Below are positions 1 to 12,020 of a stretch of 64,000 nt of DNA, in pieces. Source of the stretch: Larus michahellis (Eukaryota > Chordata > Aves > Charadriiformes > Laridae); assembly GCF_964199755.1 (NCBI RefSeq), contig NW_027436227.1, positions 18,707-82,706 of the forward strand, written 5' to 3'. Under the pieces are notes generated by a model. That model searched no databases and was not told where the DNA came from. It was given only the letters and a program-made list of their open reading frames with translations. The translations under genes and the position numbers were made by a program. The stretch's first letter is position 1, and each line of letters opens with the position of its first letter.

Positions 1-137
1 TGTTCCTGGCCGACTACGCGCTGCTGGAGGGGGTCCCCGCGGGGGGCCGGGGGGGGGCCGAGCCCCGTTTCCTGGCCGCCCCCCTCTGCCTGCTCTGGCT
101 CAGCCCCCGCCGCCGCCTCCTGCCCCTCGCCATCCAG
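1..137 (+). CDS. Lipoxygenase exon A (partial at left edge)
   Basis: Codons run from position 3 and end in phase 0 at the donor CAG|GTACCC. The peptide begins [12 protein letters not shown] and ends RLLPLAIQ, the segment just before the iron-binding helix of lipoxygenases. The first two bases belong to a codon begun outside the window. Confidence 0.9.
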
Positions 138-3100
138 GTACCCCCGGCCCCTGGCCCCGTGTCCCCGTGTCCCCATGGCCTGGTGTCCCCATGTCCCTGT
201 GTCCCCATGGCCCCATGTCCCTGTGTCCCCGTGTCCCCATGGCCTGGTGTCCCCATGTCCCAGTGTCTCCATGTCCTGGTGTCCCCATGTCCCTGTGTCC
301 CCATGGCCCCGTGTCCCCATGGCCCCGTGTCCCCATGTCCCTGTGTCCCCATGGCCCCGTGTCCCCATGTCCCCATGTCCTGTTGTCCCCATGGCCTTGT
401 GTCCCCATGGCCTGGTGTCCTGGTGTCCCCACGTCCCCACGTCCCCATGTCCTGGTGTCCCCATGTCCCCATGTCCTGGTGTCCCCATGTACCCACGTCC
501 CCATGTCCTGGTGTCCCCATGTCCCCATGTCCTGGTGTCCCCATGGCCTGGTGCCCCCATGTCCTGGTGTCCTGGTGTCCCCGTGTCCCCATGTCCCCAT
601 GTCCTGGTGTCCCCATGGCCCCGTGTCCCCATGTCCCGGTGTCCCCATGGCCTGGTGTCCCCATGTCCTGGTGTCCCCATGGCCCCGTGTCCCCATGGCC
701 CCATATCCCCATGTCCTGGTGTCCCCATGGCCCAGTGTCCCCATGGCCCCATGTCCTGGTGTCCCCATGGCCCCATGTTCCCATGTTCCCATGTCCTGGT
801 GTCCCCATGTCCCCATGTCACCGTGTCCCCATGTCCCCGTGTCCCCGTGTCCCTGAGTCCCCATGTCCTGGTGTCCCCATGGCCTGGTGTCCCCATGGCC
901 CCATGTCCTGGTGTCCCCATGGCCCCATATCCCCATGTCCTGGTGTCCGCATGTCCCCATGTCCCCATATCCCCATGTCCTGGTGTCCCCATGGCCCGGT
1001 GCCCCCATGGCCTGGTGTCCCCATGTCCCCATGTCCTGGTGTCCCCATGTCCTGGTGTCCTGGTGTCCCCATGTCCCCATGTCCTGGTGTCCCCATGGCC
1101 CAGTGGCCCCATGTGCCTGTGTCCCCGTGTCCTGGTGTCCCCATGGCCCCATGGCCCCATGTCCTGGTGTCCCCATGGCCCCGTGTCCCCATGTCCTGGT
1201 GTCCTGGTGTCCCCATGTCCCCATGTCCTGGTGTCCCTATGTCCCCATGGCCCCCTGTCCCCATGGCCCCATGTCCTCGTGTCCCTGTGTCCTGGTGTCC
1301 CCATGGCCCCATGTTGCGGTGTCCCCATGTCCCCATGTCCTGGTGTCCCCATGGCCCCATGTCCCCGTGTCCCCATGTCCTGGTGTCCCCCTGTCCCCAT
1401 ATCCTGGAGTCCCATCACCCCCCTGTCCCCCTGTCCCTGCATCCCCACATCCTGGTGTCCCTGTGTCCCCTGTCCCCATGTCCCCGTGTCCCCGTGTCCC
1501 CATGGTGTCCCCATGGTGTCCCCATGTCCCATGTCCCCCTGGTCCCCATGGTGTCCCCGTGTCGTCCCCATGTCCCCATGTCCCATCTCTCCCTGGTCCC
1601 TATGGTGTCCCTGTGGTGTCCCCACGTCCCATGTCCCCATGTCCCCCTGCTCCCCATTGGTGTCCCCATGTCCCATGTCCCCATGGTCCCTCTGTGGTGT
1701 CCCCGTGGTGTCCCCATGTCCCATGTCCCCATGGTCCCCCCATGGTGTCCCCATGTCCCATGTCCCCATGGTCCCCCTGTGGTGTCCCCATGGTGTTCCC
1801 ATGTCCCATGTCCCCATGTCCCCATGGTCCCCCCATGGTGTCCCCATGTCCCATGTCCCCATGTCCCCATGGTCCCCCCGTGGTGTCCCCGTGGTGTCCC
1901 TGTGGTGTCCCCATGTGCCATGTCCCTATGGTCCCCTCGTGGTGTCCCCATGGTGTTCCCATGTCCCATGTCCCCATGGTCCCCATGGTGTCCCCGTGGT
2001 GTCCCCACGGTGTCCCCATGTCCCCATATCCCCATGTCCCGTGTCCCCGTGGTGTCCCCATGGTGTCCCCGTGGTGTCCCCATGTCCCATGTCCCCCTGC
2101 TCCCCACGGTGTCCCCCTCCTCCCCCCACGTCCCACCTCCTGTCCCCCCCATCCCCGCTGTCCCCCCCGTCCCCGTCCCCACTGACCCCCTCCCTCCGTG
2201 TCCCCTCTCTCCCCCCCAGCTCTCCCAGCGCCCCGGCCCCACGGCGCCCATCTTCCTGCCGGGGGGGGGCGCCTGGGGGTGGGCCCTGGCCAAGCTGTGG
2301 GTGCGGGGGGCCCACTTCGCCCTCCACGAGATGGTCACCCACCTGCTGCACAGCCACTTCCTGGGGGAGGCCTTCGCCCTGGCCACCCACCGCCTGCCCC
2401 ACAGCCACCCCGTCCACCAGGTACCGCCCCACACGCCGCCCCACACGCCGCACACCCACCCCCCAAACCCCGATGTCCCCAAAGTCCCATGTCCCCGTCA
2501 CCCACATGTCCCCCATGTCCCACGTCCCCCATGTCCCCCATGTCCCCACATCCCCGTACCCAAGGTCCCCATGTCCCCAAAGTCCCATGTCCCCGTCACC
2601 CACACGTCCCACGTCCCAATGTCCCGTGTCCCCACCACCCACCTGTCCCCATATCCCTGTGCCCAATGTCCCCATGTCCCCAAAGTCCCGTGTCCCCACC
2701 ACCCACGTGTCCCCATGTCCCCATGATGTCCCAATGTCCCCATGGTGTCCCAATGTCCCCATGTCCCCAAAGTCCCGTGTCCCCACCACCCACGTGTCCC
2801 CATGTCCCCATGATGTCCCAATGTCCCCATGGTGTCCCAATGTCCCCATGTCCCCAAAGTCCCATGTCCCCACCACCCACGTGTCCCCATGTCCCCATGA
2901 TGTCCCAATGTCCCCACCACCCACATGTCCCCCATGTCCCCACAATGTCCCAATGTCCCCACGATGTCCCAATGGCCCCACCACCCACATGTCCCCATGT
3001 CCCCATGATGTCCCAATGTCCCCATGTCCCCAAAGTCCCGTGTCCCCACCACCCACGTGTCCCAATGTCCCCATGATGTCCCAATGTCCCCATGTCCCCA

Positions 3101-6100
3101 AAGTCCTGTGTCCCCACCACCCACGTGTCCCCATGTCCCCAGGATGTCCCAATGTCCCCTGTCCCAATGTCCCCACCACCCACGTGTCCCCATGATGTCC
3201 CAATGTCCCCACCACCCACATCCCCCATGTCCCCATGATGTCCCAATGTCGCCTGTCCCAATGTCCCCACCACCCACGTGTCCCCATGTCCCCACAATGT
3301 CCCAATGGCCCCACCACCCACGTGTCCCCCATGTCCCCATGATGTCCCAATGTCCCCATGTCCCCAAAGTCCCATGTCCCCACCACCCACATGTCCCCAT
3401 GTCCCCATGATGTCCCAATGTCCCCATGTCCCCTATCCCAACGTCCCCACCACCCACATGTCCCCCATGTCCCCATGATGTCCCAATGTCCCCATGTCCC
3501 CATTCCAATGTCCCCACCACCCACATGTCCCCATGTCCCCATGTCCCCTACCCCAATGTCCCATGTCCCCATGTCCCACGTCCCCAGCACCCACATATCC
3601 CCATGCCCAATGCCCCCATGTCCCCTGTCCCCAAAGTCCCATGTCCCCATCGTACCCGTGTCCCCATGACGTCCCGACGTCCCCCTGTGTCCCCAGCTCC
3701 TGATGCCCCACTGTCGCTTCACCTTCCACATCAACATTCTGGCCCGGGAGACGCTGCTCAACCCCGGGGGGATCATCGACCAGGTCAGCTGGCCACCGGG
3801 GTCCCCTCTGGTGGCACCTGGACACCGGGGTCAAATCTGGTGTCATGTGGATGCTGGTTCCCCTCTGGTGGCACCTGGACACTGGGGTCCTCTCTGGTGG
3901 CACCTGGACACCCAGGTCCCCTCTGGTGGCACCTGGACGCTGGGTCCCCTCTGGTGCCACCTGGACACTGTGGTCCCCTCTGGTGGCATCTGGATGCCCA
4001 GGTCCCCTCTGGTGGCACCTGGACACTGGGTTCCCCCCTGGTGGCACCGTATGCCCATGTCCCCTCTGGTGGCACCTGGACACTGGGGTCCTCTCTGGTG
4101 GCACCTGGACACCATGGTCCCCTCTGGTGGCACCTGGACACTGTGGTCCCCTCTGGTGGCACCTGAATGCCCAGGTCTCTTCAGGTGGCACCTGGACACC
4201 TGGGTCCCCTCTGGTGGCACCTGGACACCGGGGTCCTCTCTGGTGGCATCTGGACACCGTGGTCCCCTCTGGTGGCACCTGGACACCGGGGTCCCCTCTG
4301 GTGGCACCTGAATGCCCAGGACCCCTCTGGTGGCACCTGGACACCGGGGTCACCTCTGGTGGCACCTGGACACCTGGGTCCCCTCTGGTGGCACCTGGAC
4401 ACCGGGGTCCTCTCTGGTGGCACCTGGATGCCCACGTCCCCTCTGGTGGCACCTGGACACTGGGGTCCTCTGTGGTGGCACCTGGACACCGGGTTCCCCT
4501 CTGGTGGCACCCGGACACTGGGGTCCCCCTGGTGGCACCTGGATGCCCAGGTCCCTTTTGGTGGCACCTGGACACCGGGGTCCCCTCTGGTGGCACCTGG
4601 ACACTGAGGTCCCCCTGGTGGCACCTGGACACCCAGGTCCCTTTTGGTGGCACCTGGACACCGGGGTCCCCTCTGGTGGCACCCGGACACCGGGGTCCCC
4701 CAGGGCTGGGGGCAGCTGGGGGTGCAGAGGGGAGGATGGAGGACACTGAGGGGTGACGGATGTCCCCAGGCCACCTCGCTGGGGCGGGAGGGGACGCTGG
4801 AGCTGGTGGCCCGGGGGACGGCGGCGCTGACCTACACGGAGCTGTGTGTCCCCGACGACCTGGAGAACCGGGGGGTGACCGACCTGCCCCACTACCCCTA
4901 CCGCGATGACGCCCTGGAGATCTGGGGGGCCATCGAGAGGTGGGGCGGGGGGGGATGGACACATGACACGTGGGGTGGGGACAACAGGGGTGGGGACAGC
5001 AGGGTTGGGGCATGGGGTGGGGACATGGTGGTGGGGACACGGGCATGGGGACAAGAGGGACGGGGACGATGGGGATGGGGACATGGGGGTGGGACATGGT
5101 GGTGGGGCCATCGCCATGGGGACAACAGGGATGTGGACATTGGGGTGGGGACAAGAGGGATGGGGACACGGTGGTGGGACCATGGCCATGGGGACAACAG
5201 GGGTGGGGACATGGGGATGGGGACGTGGTGGTGGGACACAGGGATGGGACATGGGGATGAGGATGATGGGGATGGGACACGGTGGTGGGGACGTGGGCAT
5301 GGGGACAACAGGGATGGGGACAACAGGGATGGGGCATGGGGTGGGGACATGGCCATGGGGACAAGAGGGATGGGGACAAGAGGGATGGGGACAAGAGGGA
5401 TGGGGACATGGGGATGGGGACGATGGGGATGGGGCGTGGGCTGGGGACAGGGTGGTGGGGCCATGGCCATGGGGACAAGAGGGATGGGGACATGGGGGTG
5501 GGACCATGGCCGTGGGGACAACAGGGGTGGGGACATGGGGATGGGGACATGGGGATGGGGACAACGGGGATGGGGACATTGGGGTGGGGACAACAGGGAT
5601 GGGGACAACAGGGATGGGGACAAGAGGGATGGGGACATGGGGATGGGGACATGGGGATGGGGACATGGTGGTGGGACACAGGGATGGGGACATGGGGATG
5701 AGGATGATGGGGATGGGACACGGTGGTGGGGACGTGGGCATGGGGACAACGGGGATGGGGACATTGGGGTGGGGACAACGGGGATGGGGACAACGGGGAT
5801 GGGGACAACAGGGATGGGGACAACAGGGATGGGGCATGGGGTGGGGACATGGCCATGGGGACAAGAGGGATGGGGACAAGAGCGATGAGGACATGGGGAT
5901 GGGGATGATGGGGATGGGGCTTGGGCTGGGGACAGGGTGGTGGGGCCATGGCCATGGGGACAAGAGGGATGGGGACATGGGGGTGGGACCGTGGCCATGG
6001 GGACAAGAGGGATGGGGACATGGGGGTGGGGACATGGGGATGGGGACGTGGTGGTGGGACACAGGGATGGGACATGGGGATGGGGGCGATGGGAATGGGA

Positions 6101-9100
6101 CATGGTGGTGGGGACGTGGGCATGGGGACAACGGGGATGGGGACATTGGGGTGGGGACAACAGGGATGGGGACAAGAGGGATGGGACATGGTGGTGGGAC
6201 CATGGCCATGGGGACATGGGGATGGGGACAAGGGGATGGGGACGTGGGCATGGGACATGGTGGTGGGGACATGGGCATGGGGACAAGAGGGACGGGGCCA
6301 TTGGGGTGGGGACGATGGAGATGGGACCACGGGGCTGGGAGGTGCCGGGGGGGGGACGCTGGGACCCGTCCCCGCCTCTCACTGGTGGCTGCGGTGGCCC
6401 AGTTTGGTGGAGGGGATCGTGGCCCTCTACTACCCCGAGGACAGTGACGTGGCCGAGGACGAGGAGCTGCAGGACTGGGTGGGGGAGATCTTCACCTACG
6501 CCGTCCTGGGCAACGAGAAGACGGGTAGGGGCGTGGGGACGGTGACGGTGGTGGGCGTGGCCGTGGCCGTGGGCGCCGTCACGTCGTCCTCCTGATGGCC
6601 GTGGTCGCGGTCCCATCCTGGTGATGACCACGCGGGGTGACGGTGGCCGTCGTGGCCATGGTTGTGGTTGCACTACAGTAATGGCCACGATGAAGGTGAC
6701 TGTCATGGTGGTCACGGTCACGTCATGGTCATGGTCATGGTCACATCATCATGATGGTCATGGCCACGGTCGTGGTCATGTCACGGTGATGATGATGCGT
6801 GGTGATGGTGGCCATCGTGGCCATGGTTGTGGTCACCCTCCAGTAATGGCCATGATGAAGGTGACCGTCATGGTGGTTGTGGTGGTCACATCATGGTCAC
6901 GTCACGGTCACGTCACGGTCATGGTCACGTTGTCCTGATGGTCATATTCATGGTCATGGTCGCACCACAGTGATGGTGACTGTTGTGGCCATGGCCATGG
7001 TGTTGGCCACGGTCCCTGGTGACCACAAGGTCCATGGTGGCCATGGTCCATGGTGACCACAAGGTCATGGCCATGGTGGTGGCCATGGTCACGCCCCAGT
7101 AACGACCGTGACCACCATCACTGTTATGGCCGAGGTCTGCCATCAGAGTCATGGCCGCCATCATGGCCATGGGCACGGTCATGGTCATGGCCACGGGCAG
7201 GACACAGGATGGGCACGTCCGTGGTTATGGTCACAGTCATGGTCAAGGTTAAGGTCAAGACGTAGAGTGGGCACAGGCATGTCCATGGTTGTGGTCATGG
7301 TGAAGACATGGATGGGCAGGGGCGTGTCCATGGTCATGGTCAAGACACGGATGGACGTGTCCATGTCATGGCCACGGTCGAGACACGGAATGTCCGTGGT
7401 CCTGGTCGTGATCAAGACGTGGAAGGGGCGTGGTCATGGCCATGGTCATGGTGAACAGATGGAATGGGCACGGGCGTGGTCAGGGTCAAGGTCAGGACAT
7501 GGGGTGGGCATGGACACGTCCACGGGCACGGTCAAGGCATGGGGTGGGCACGGGCGTGTCCATGGGCATGGTCAAGACACGGGGTGGGCGTGTCCATGGG
7601 CATGGTCAAGACACGGGATGGGCGTGTCCGTGGGCACGGTCATGGTGAAGACACGGGATGGGCGTGTCCACGGTCATGGTCATGGTGAAGACACGGGATG
7701 GGCATGTCCGTGGTCATGGTCATGGTGAAGACACGGGATGGGCGTGTCCACGGTCATGGTCATGGTGAAGACACGGGATGGGCGTGTCCATGGTCATGGT
7801 GAAGACACGGGATGGGCGTGTCCGTGGGCATGGCCAAGACACGGAATGGGCGCGGGCGTGTCCAGGGTCACGCCAGGAGACGAGCACGTGGTGGCCACGG
7901 GGCCGGGTGGGTTGTGGGGGGTGGGCAGGGCGGGGCGGGGCGGGGCCACGTGGGGGGGGTGAGGTCAGCGCCCAGCTCTCGCCCCGCCCCCTCCCCCCCC
8001 CAGGCTTCCCCTCCGCCCTGCGCAGCCGCCCCGAGCTGGTCAAGTTCCTCACCATGATCATCTTCTGCTGCTCCGCCCGGCACGCGGCCGTCAACAGCGG
8101 GCAGGTGGCACCCGGGGGGACGCGGGGGGACGCGGGGACATGGGGGGACACGGGGGGACGCAGGGGCACGAGGGGAGGGGACAGACCCCAGCACCCACGC
8201 GGAGCTGCGAGGTGGCCACGGAACCACCTTGGTGGCACCTGGGGGGACGTTGGGGCACATGGGGGTTGGAGGGACCCAAGTAGTCGTGTAGGACTCAGAG
8301 GTGGCCACGGAACCACCTTGGTGGCATCTGGGGGGACATGGAGGGTAGAGGGACCCAAGGAGCCACATAGGGCTCCGAGGTGGCCACAGGGTCACCTTGG
8401 TGGCATCTGGGGGGACGTTGGGGCACATGGGGGTTGGAGGGACCCAAGTAGCCATGTAGGACTCAGAGGTGGCCACGGAACCACCTTGGTGGCATCTGGG
8501 GGGACATGGAGGGACATGGCGGGTGGAGAGACCCAAGTAGCCGTGTAGGTCTCAGAAGTGGCCACAGGGTCACCTTGGTGGCATGTGGGGGGACATGGGG
8601 GGACATGGCGGGTGGAGAGACCCAAGGAGCCACACAGGGCTCCGAGGTGGCCACAGGGTCACCTTGGTGGCATCTGGGGGGACATGGGGGTTGGAGAGAC
8701 CCAAGTAGCCATGTAGGACTCAGAGGTGGCCACGGGGTCACCTTGGTGGCACCTGGGGGGACATGGAGGGACATGGAGGGTGGAGGGACCCAAGTAGCCA
8801 TGTAGGTCTCAGAGGTGGCCATGGAACCACCTTGGTGGCATCTGGGGGGACGTGGAGGGTAGAGGGACCCAAGGAGCCACATAGGGCTCCGAGGTGGCCA
8901 CAGGGTCACCTTGGTGGCATCTGGGGGGACATGGAGGGACGTGGGGGGATGTGGGGTGGAGGGACCCAAGTAGCCATGTAGGACTCAGAGGTGGCCACGG
9001 AACCACCTTGGTGGCATCTGGGGGGACATGGAGGGACATGGAGGGTGGAGGGACCCAAGTAGCCGTGTAGGTCTCAGAAGTGGCCACAGGGTCACCTTGG

Positions 9101-12020
9101 TGGCATGTGGGGGGACATGGGGGGACATGGAGGGTGGAGGGACCCAAGGAGCCACACAGGGCTCCGAGGTGGCCACAGGGTCACCTTGGTGGCATCTGGG
9201 GGGACATGGGGGTTGGAGAGACCCAAGGAGCCACGTAGGACTCAGAGGTGGCCACAGGGTCACCTTGGTGGCATCTGGGGGGACATGGCGGGTGGAGAGA
9301 CCCAAGGAGCCACATAGGGCTCCGAGGTGGCCACAGGGTCACCTTGGTGGCATCTGGGGGGACATGGGGGTTGGAGGGACCCAAGTAGCCATGTAGGTCT
9401 CAGAGGTGGCCATGGAACCACCTTGGTGGCATCTGGGGGGACGTGGAGGGTAGACGGACCCAAGGAGCCACATAGGGCTCCGAGGTGGCCACAGGGTCAC
9501 CTTGGTGGCATCTGGGGGGACATGGAGGGACGTGGGGGGATGTGGGGTGGAGGGACCCAAGTAGCCGTGTGGGTCTCAGAGGTGGCCACGGAACCACCTT
9601 GGTGGCATCTGGGGGGACATGGAGGGACATGGAGGGTGGAGGGACCCAAGTAGCCGTGTAGGTCTCAGAAGTGGCCACAGGGTCACCTTGGTGGCATGTG
9701 GGGGGACATGGGGGGACATGGAGGGTGGAGGGACCCAAGGAGCCACACAGGGCTCCGAGGTGGCCACAGGGTCACCTTGGTGGCATCTGGGGGGACATGG
9801 GGGTTGGAGAGACCCAAGGAGCCACGTAGGACTCAGAGGTGGCCACAGGGTCACCTTGGTGGCATCTGGGGGGACATGGCGGGTGGAGAGACCCAAGGAG
9901 CCACATAGGGCTCCGAGGTGGCCACAGGGTCACCTTGGTGGCATCTGGGGGGACATGGGGGTTGGAGGGACCCAAGTAGCCATGTAGGTCTCAGAGGTGG
10001 CCATGGAACCACCTTGGTGGCATCTGGGGGGACGTGGAGGGTAGACGGACCCAAGGAGCCACATAGGGCTCCGAGGTGGCCACAGGGTCACCTTGGTGGC
10101 ATCTGGGGGGACATGGAGGGACGTGGGGGGATGTGGGGTGGAGGGACCCAAGTAGCCGTGTGGGTCTCAGAGGTGGCCACGGAACCACCTTGGTGGCATC
10201 TGGGGGGACATGGAGGGACATGGAGGGTGGAGGGACCCAAGGAGCCGCACAGGGCTCCGAGGTGGCCACGGCACCACCTTGGTGGCACCTTGGGGGGACC
10301 TTGGGGCACATGGGGGTTGGAGGGACCCAAGTAGTCGTGTAGGTCTCAGAGGTGGCCACAGGGTCACCTTGGTGGCATCTGGGGGGACATGGAGTGTAGA
10401 GGGACCCAAGGAGCCACACAGGGCTCCGAGGTGGCCACGGGGTCACCTTGGTGGCATCTGGGGGGACGTTGGGGCACATGGGGGTTGGAGGGACCCAAGT
10501 AGCCATGTAGGACTCAGAGGTGGCCACGGGGTCACCTTGGTGGCATCTGGGGGCACATGGAGGGACGTGGGGTGTGGAGAGACCCAAGTAGCCATCTAGG
10601 TCTCAGAGGTGGCCACGGCACCACCTCGGTGGCCGCAGCGGCCTGGGGGCCGCTCCCAATCCCCCGGGGTGGCCCCGTTGGCAACCGGGTGACCTTGGAG
10701 GAGGTTGGCGGGGGGGGCCCCCCGCCCCCCACTGACCGCCCCACTTCCCGCCCCCCAAGTACGACTACGCCGCCTGGATGCCCAACACGCCGGGGAGCCT
10801 GCGGCGGCCACCGCCCCCCCGGCAGGAGGTGGCCACCCCCGAGCTCTTCCTGGCCACCCTCCCCTCCCCCCGGGCCACCGGCGCCCTCCTGGCCCTGCTC
10901 AGCGTCGTCAGCTACGAGGGGGGGGAGCCGGTGAGGAGGGGGGGAGGGAGGGACCCCCCCGCGACCCACAAGTGGTCCCGGACCCCCACGACCCCCCCCC
11001 AGGGACCCACACATTGGGGTGGGACCCACCGTGACCCCCCAAGTGGTCCCGGACCCCCATGACCCCCCCCAATGGGTCCCATGTGTCCAGGTGGGACCCA
11101 CAAGTGGTCCCAGACCCCCCATGACCCCCCAGGGACCCACACGTCCCGGTTGGACCCACCGTGACCCCCAAGTGGTCCCGGACCCCCATGACCCCCCATG
11201 ACCCATGACCACCCTGGAGGGGTCATGGGACCACTTGTGGGTCCCACCAGGACCATGTGGGTCCCCCTGTGACCCCCAAGTGGTCCCAGACCCCCTGACC
11301 CCCATGGGACCCACATGTCCTGGTGGGACACACAAGTGGTCCCATGACCCCTCCAGGGACCCACACATCCATGTGGGACCCACTGTGACCCCCAAGTGGT
11401 CCCAGACCCCCAGGGGACCCACACGTCCATGTGGGACCCACCGTGACCCCCAAGTGGTCCTGGACCCCCATGACTACCCCATGGGACCCACACGTCTGGG
11501 TGGGACCCCCATGACCCCCCAAGTGGTCCCAGACCCCCAAGGGACCCACACGTCTGGGTGGGACCCCCATGACCCTCAAGGGACCCACACGTCCCAGTGG
11601 GACCCACCGTGACCCCCAAGTGGTCCCAGACCCCCAAGGGACCCACACGTCCATGTGGGACCCACCGTGACCCCCAAGTGGTCCCAGACCCCCAAGGGAC
11701 CCACACGTCCATGTGGGACCCACCGTGACCCCCAAGTGGTCCCACACCCCCATGGGACCCACACGTCTGGGTGGGACCCCCATGACCCCCCAAGGGGTCT
11801 GGGCCCCCCCCTCCCCTAACGCCCTTCCCTCCCCCCCCAGCGCCCGCTGGGTTCTCGCTCGCAGGAGCTCTTCAGTGGGGCAGCCCCACGGCGCCTCCTG
11901 GCCGCCTTCCGCCGCCGCCTGGGCGCCATCTCCCAGCGCATCCGGCGCCGCGATGGGGGGCTGCCGCTGCCCTACCCCTACCTGGACCCCGCCCGCGTCC
12001 AGGAGAGCGTCGCCATCTGA
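3..12020 (+). CDS. Arachidonate-type lipoxygenase, ALOX15B-like, 3' eight coding exons (5' part outside window)
   Basis: Spliced gene. Visible coding exons are 3-137, 2220-2420, 3697-3783, 4770-4939, 6403-6524, 8004-8104, 10760-10930 and 11841-12020, all with GT-AG introns and matching phases, giving 388 residues and a TGA stop. Lipoxygenases insert O2 into polyunsaturated fatty acids using a non-haem iron. The visible part is most of the C-terminal catalytic domain. Seen: the first iron-ligand motif HEMVTH in exon 2, the second HAAVN in exon 6, and the C-terminal isoleucine of SVAI. The stereocontrol residue (Coffa-Brash site) in INILAR is Ala (3742-3744). By family knowledge Ala marks S-lipoxygenases such as ALOX15B, while ALOX12B and ALOXE3 carry Gly. 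The human ALOX15B-ALOX12B-ALOXE3 cluster lies on 17p13.1 near PFAS, so the neighbourhood fits. The family call is firm; the exact paralogue is inferred. The N-terminal PLAT domain lies left of the window. Confidence 0.93.
138..2219. repeat. Minisatellite filling lipoxygenase intron A/B
   Basis: C-rich on the + strand. Positions about 150-1400 are degenerate 12-base units around TGTCCCCATGTC, with variants GGCC and CTGG. From about 1490 to 2110 the unit shifts to GGTGTCCCCATGTCCCATG-like runs. Most stops are absent, which creates long spurious reading frames on both strands. Confidence 0.9.
2220..2420 (+). CDS. Lipoxygenase exon B, first iron-ligand pair
   Basis: 67 codons, phase 0 to 0, acceptor CCCCCAG|CTC and donor CAG|GTACCG. 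It starts [14 protein letters not shown] and contains [16 protein letters not shown]. The two ligand histidines of HEMVTH are codons 2325-2327 and 2340-2342, five residues apart as the family requires. Confidence 0.95.
2421..3696. repeat. 87-bp minisatellite in lipoxygenase intron B/C
   Basis: The core CCACCACCCACGTGTCCCC recurs with an exact 87-base spacing at 2704, 2791 and 2878 and continues in degenerate form, with TGATGTCCCAATGTCCCC blocks in between. Since 87 is a multiple of three, frames stay open. Confidence 0.88.
3697..3783 (+). CDS. Lipoxygenase exon C, stereocontrol residue
   Basis: 29 codons, phase 0 to 0, ending [10 protein letters not shown] before [15 protein letters not shown] aligns with the HINTLARE segment of ALOX15B. 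The Ala at 3742-3744 is the position that is Ala in S-type and Gly in R-type lipoxygenases. Confidence 0.94.
3784..4769. repeat. 30-bp minisatellite in lipoxygenase intron C/D
   Basis: More than 25 units with core TGGTGGCACCTGGACAC followed by GGGGTCCCCTC, spaced 30 bases (for example 4204 and 4234). The in-frame period explains the overlapping open frames on both strands. Confidence 0.9.
4770..4939 (+). CDS. Lipoxygenase exon D
   Basis: 170 bases, phase 0 in and 2 out, acceptor TCCCCAG|GCC and donor GAGAG|GTGGGG. The peptide includes [16 protein letters not shown] and [15 protein letters not shown]. The RGV...YRDD signature is conserved in animal lipoxygenases. Confidence 0.95.
4940..6402. 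repeat. GGGATGGGGACA-type minisatellite in lipoxygenase intron D/E
   Basis: A G-rich array of 12-base units (GGGATGGGGACA, with CATGGGG and ACAAC variants) from about 4970 to 6350. A larger block containing GTGGTGGGACACAGGGATGG recurs near 5220, 5665 and 6048, showing higher-order duplication. Confidence 0.88.
6403..6524 (+). CDS. Lipoxygenase exon E
   Basis: 122 bases, acceptor GGCCCAG|TTTGG and donor ACGG|GTAGGG. It completes a split Ser codon, then reads [26 protein letters not shown] and LGNEKTG. ELQxWV and the YYP motif are typical of the family. The acceptor has only a weak pyrimidine tract. Confidence 0.93.
6525..8003. repeat. GGTCATGGTCA and GAAGACACGGGATGG arrays in lipoxygenase intron E/F
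   Basis: About 6600-7130 is a degenerate array of GGTCATGG/GGTCACGG units. About 7280-7870 holds 34-40 bp units with core GAAGACACGGGATGGGCGTG. Positions 7880-8000 are GC-rich and non-periodic, ending in the pyrimidine tract. Confidence 0.82.
8004..8104 (+). CDS. Lipoxygenase exon F, second iron-ligand pair
   Basis: 101 bases, acceptor CCCCAG|GC, donor CAG|GTGGCA. Reads [18 protein letters not shown] then [13 protein letters not shown]. The ligand His is codon 8081-8083 and the Asn at the fourth ligand position is 8093-8095. HAAVNSGQ is shared across the 5-, 12B- and E3-type enzymes. Confidence 0.95.
8105..10759. repeat. 80-90 bp minisatellite with a 591-bp higher-order unit, lipoxygenase intron F/G
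   Basis: Units share GGTCACCTTGGTGGCATCTG and GGGACCCAAGTAGCC. Within about 8810-10190 the array repeats at a fixed 591-base offset (for example 9028 and 9619, 9105 and 9696, 9339 and 9930) with only a few substitutions, indicating a recent tandem duplication of a multi-unit block. Confidence 0.9.
10760..10930 (+). CDS. Lipoxygenase exon G
   Basis: 57 codons, phase 0 to 0. It starts [18 protein letters not shown] and ends [10 protein letters not shown] before GTGAGG. The AWMPN and PPP motifs follow the ligand helix in all animal lipoxygenases. Confidence 0.94.
10931..11840. repeat. 58-bp minisatellite in the last lipoxygenase intron
   Basis: Core CCCAAGTGGTCCCAGACCCC followed by GGGACCCACACGTCC. 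The cleanest copies begin near 11610, 11668 and 11726 with a 58-base spacing. The pyrimidine tract of the last exon follows directly. Confidence 0.88.
11841..12020 (+). CDS. Lipoxygenase terminal coding exon
   Basis: 59 codons plus [21 protein letters not shown] and [19 protein letters not shown] match the C-terminus. The final Ile (12015-12017) donates its carboxylate to iron, so the true terminus is intact. Confidence 0.96.
   Translation, partial: RPLGSRSQELFSGAAPRRLLAAFRRRLGAISQRIRRRDGGLPLPYPYLDPARVQESVAI

Noticed and set aside
159..3195. Plus-strand frames of 855-1,006 codons ([14 protein letters not shown])
   Set aside because: Frames through lipoxygenase introns that pass out of frame across exon B. 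Pure minisatellite translation.
3700..12020. Lipoxygenase as a pseudogene
   Set aside because: All eight visible exons keep phase, splice sites are canonical and all visible iron ligands are present.
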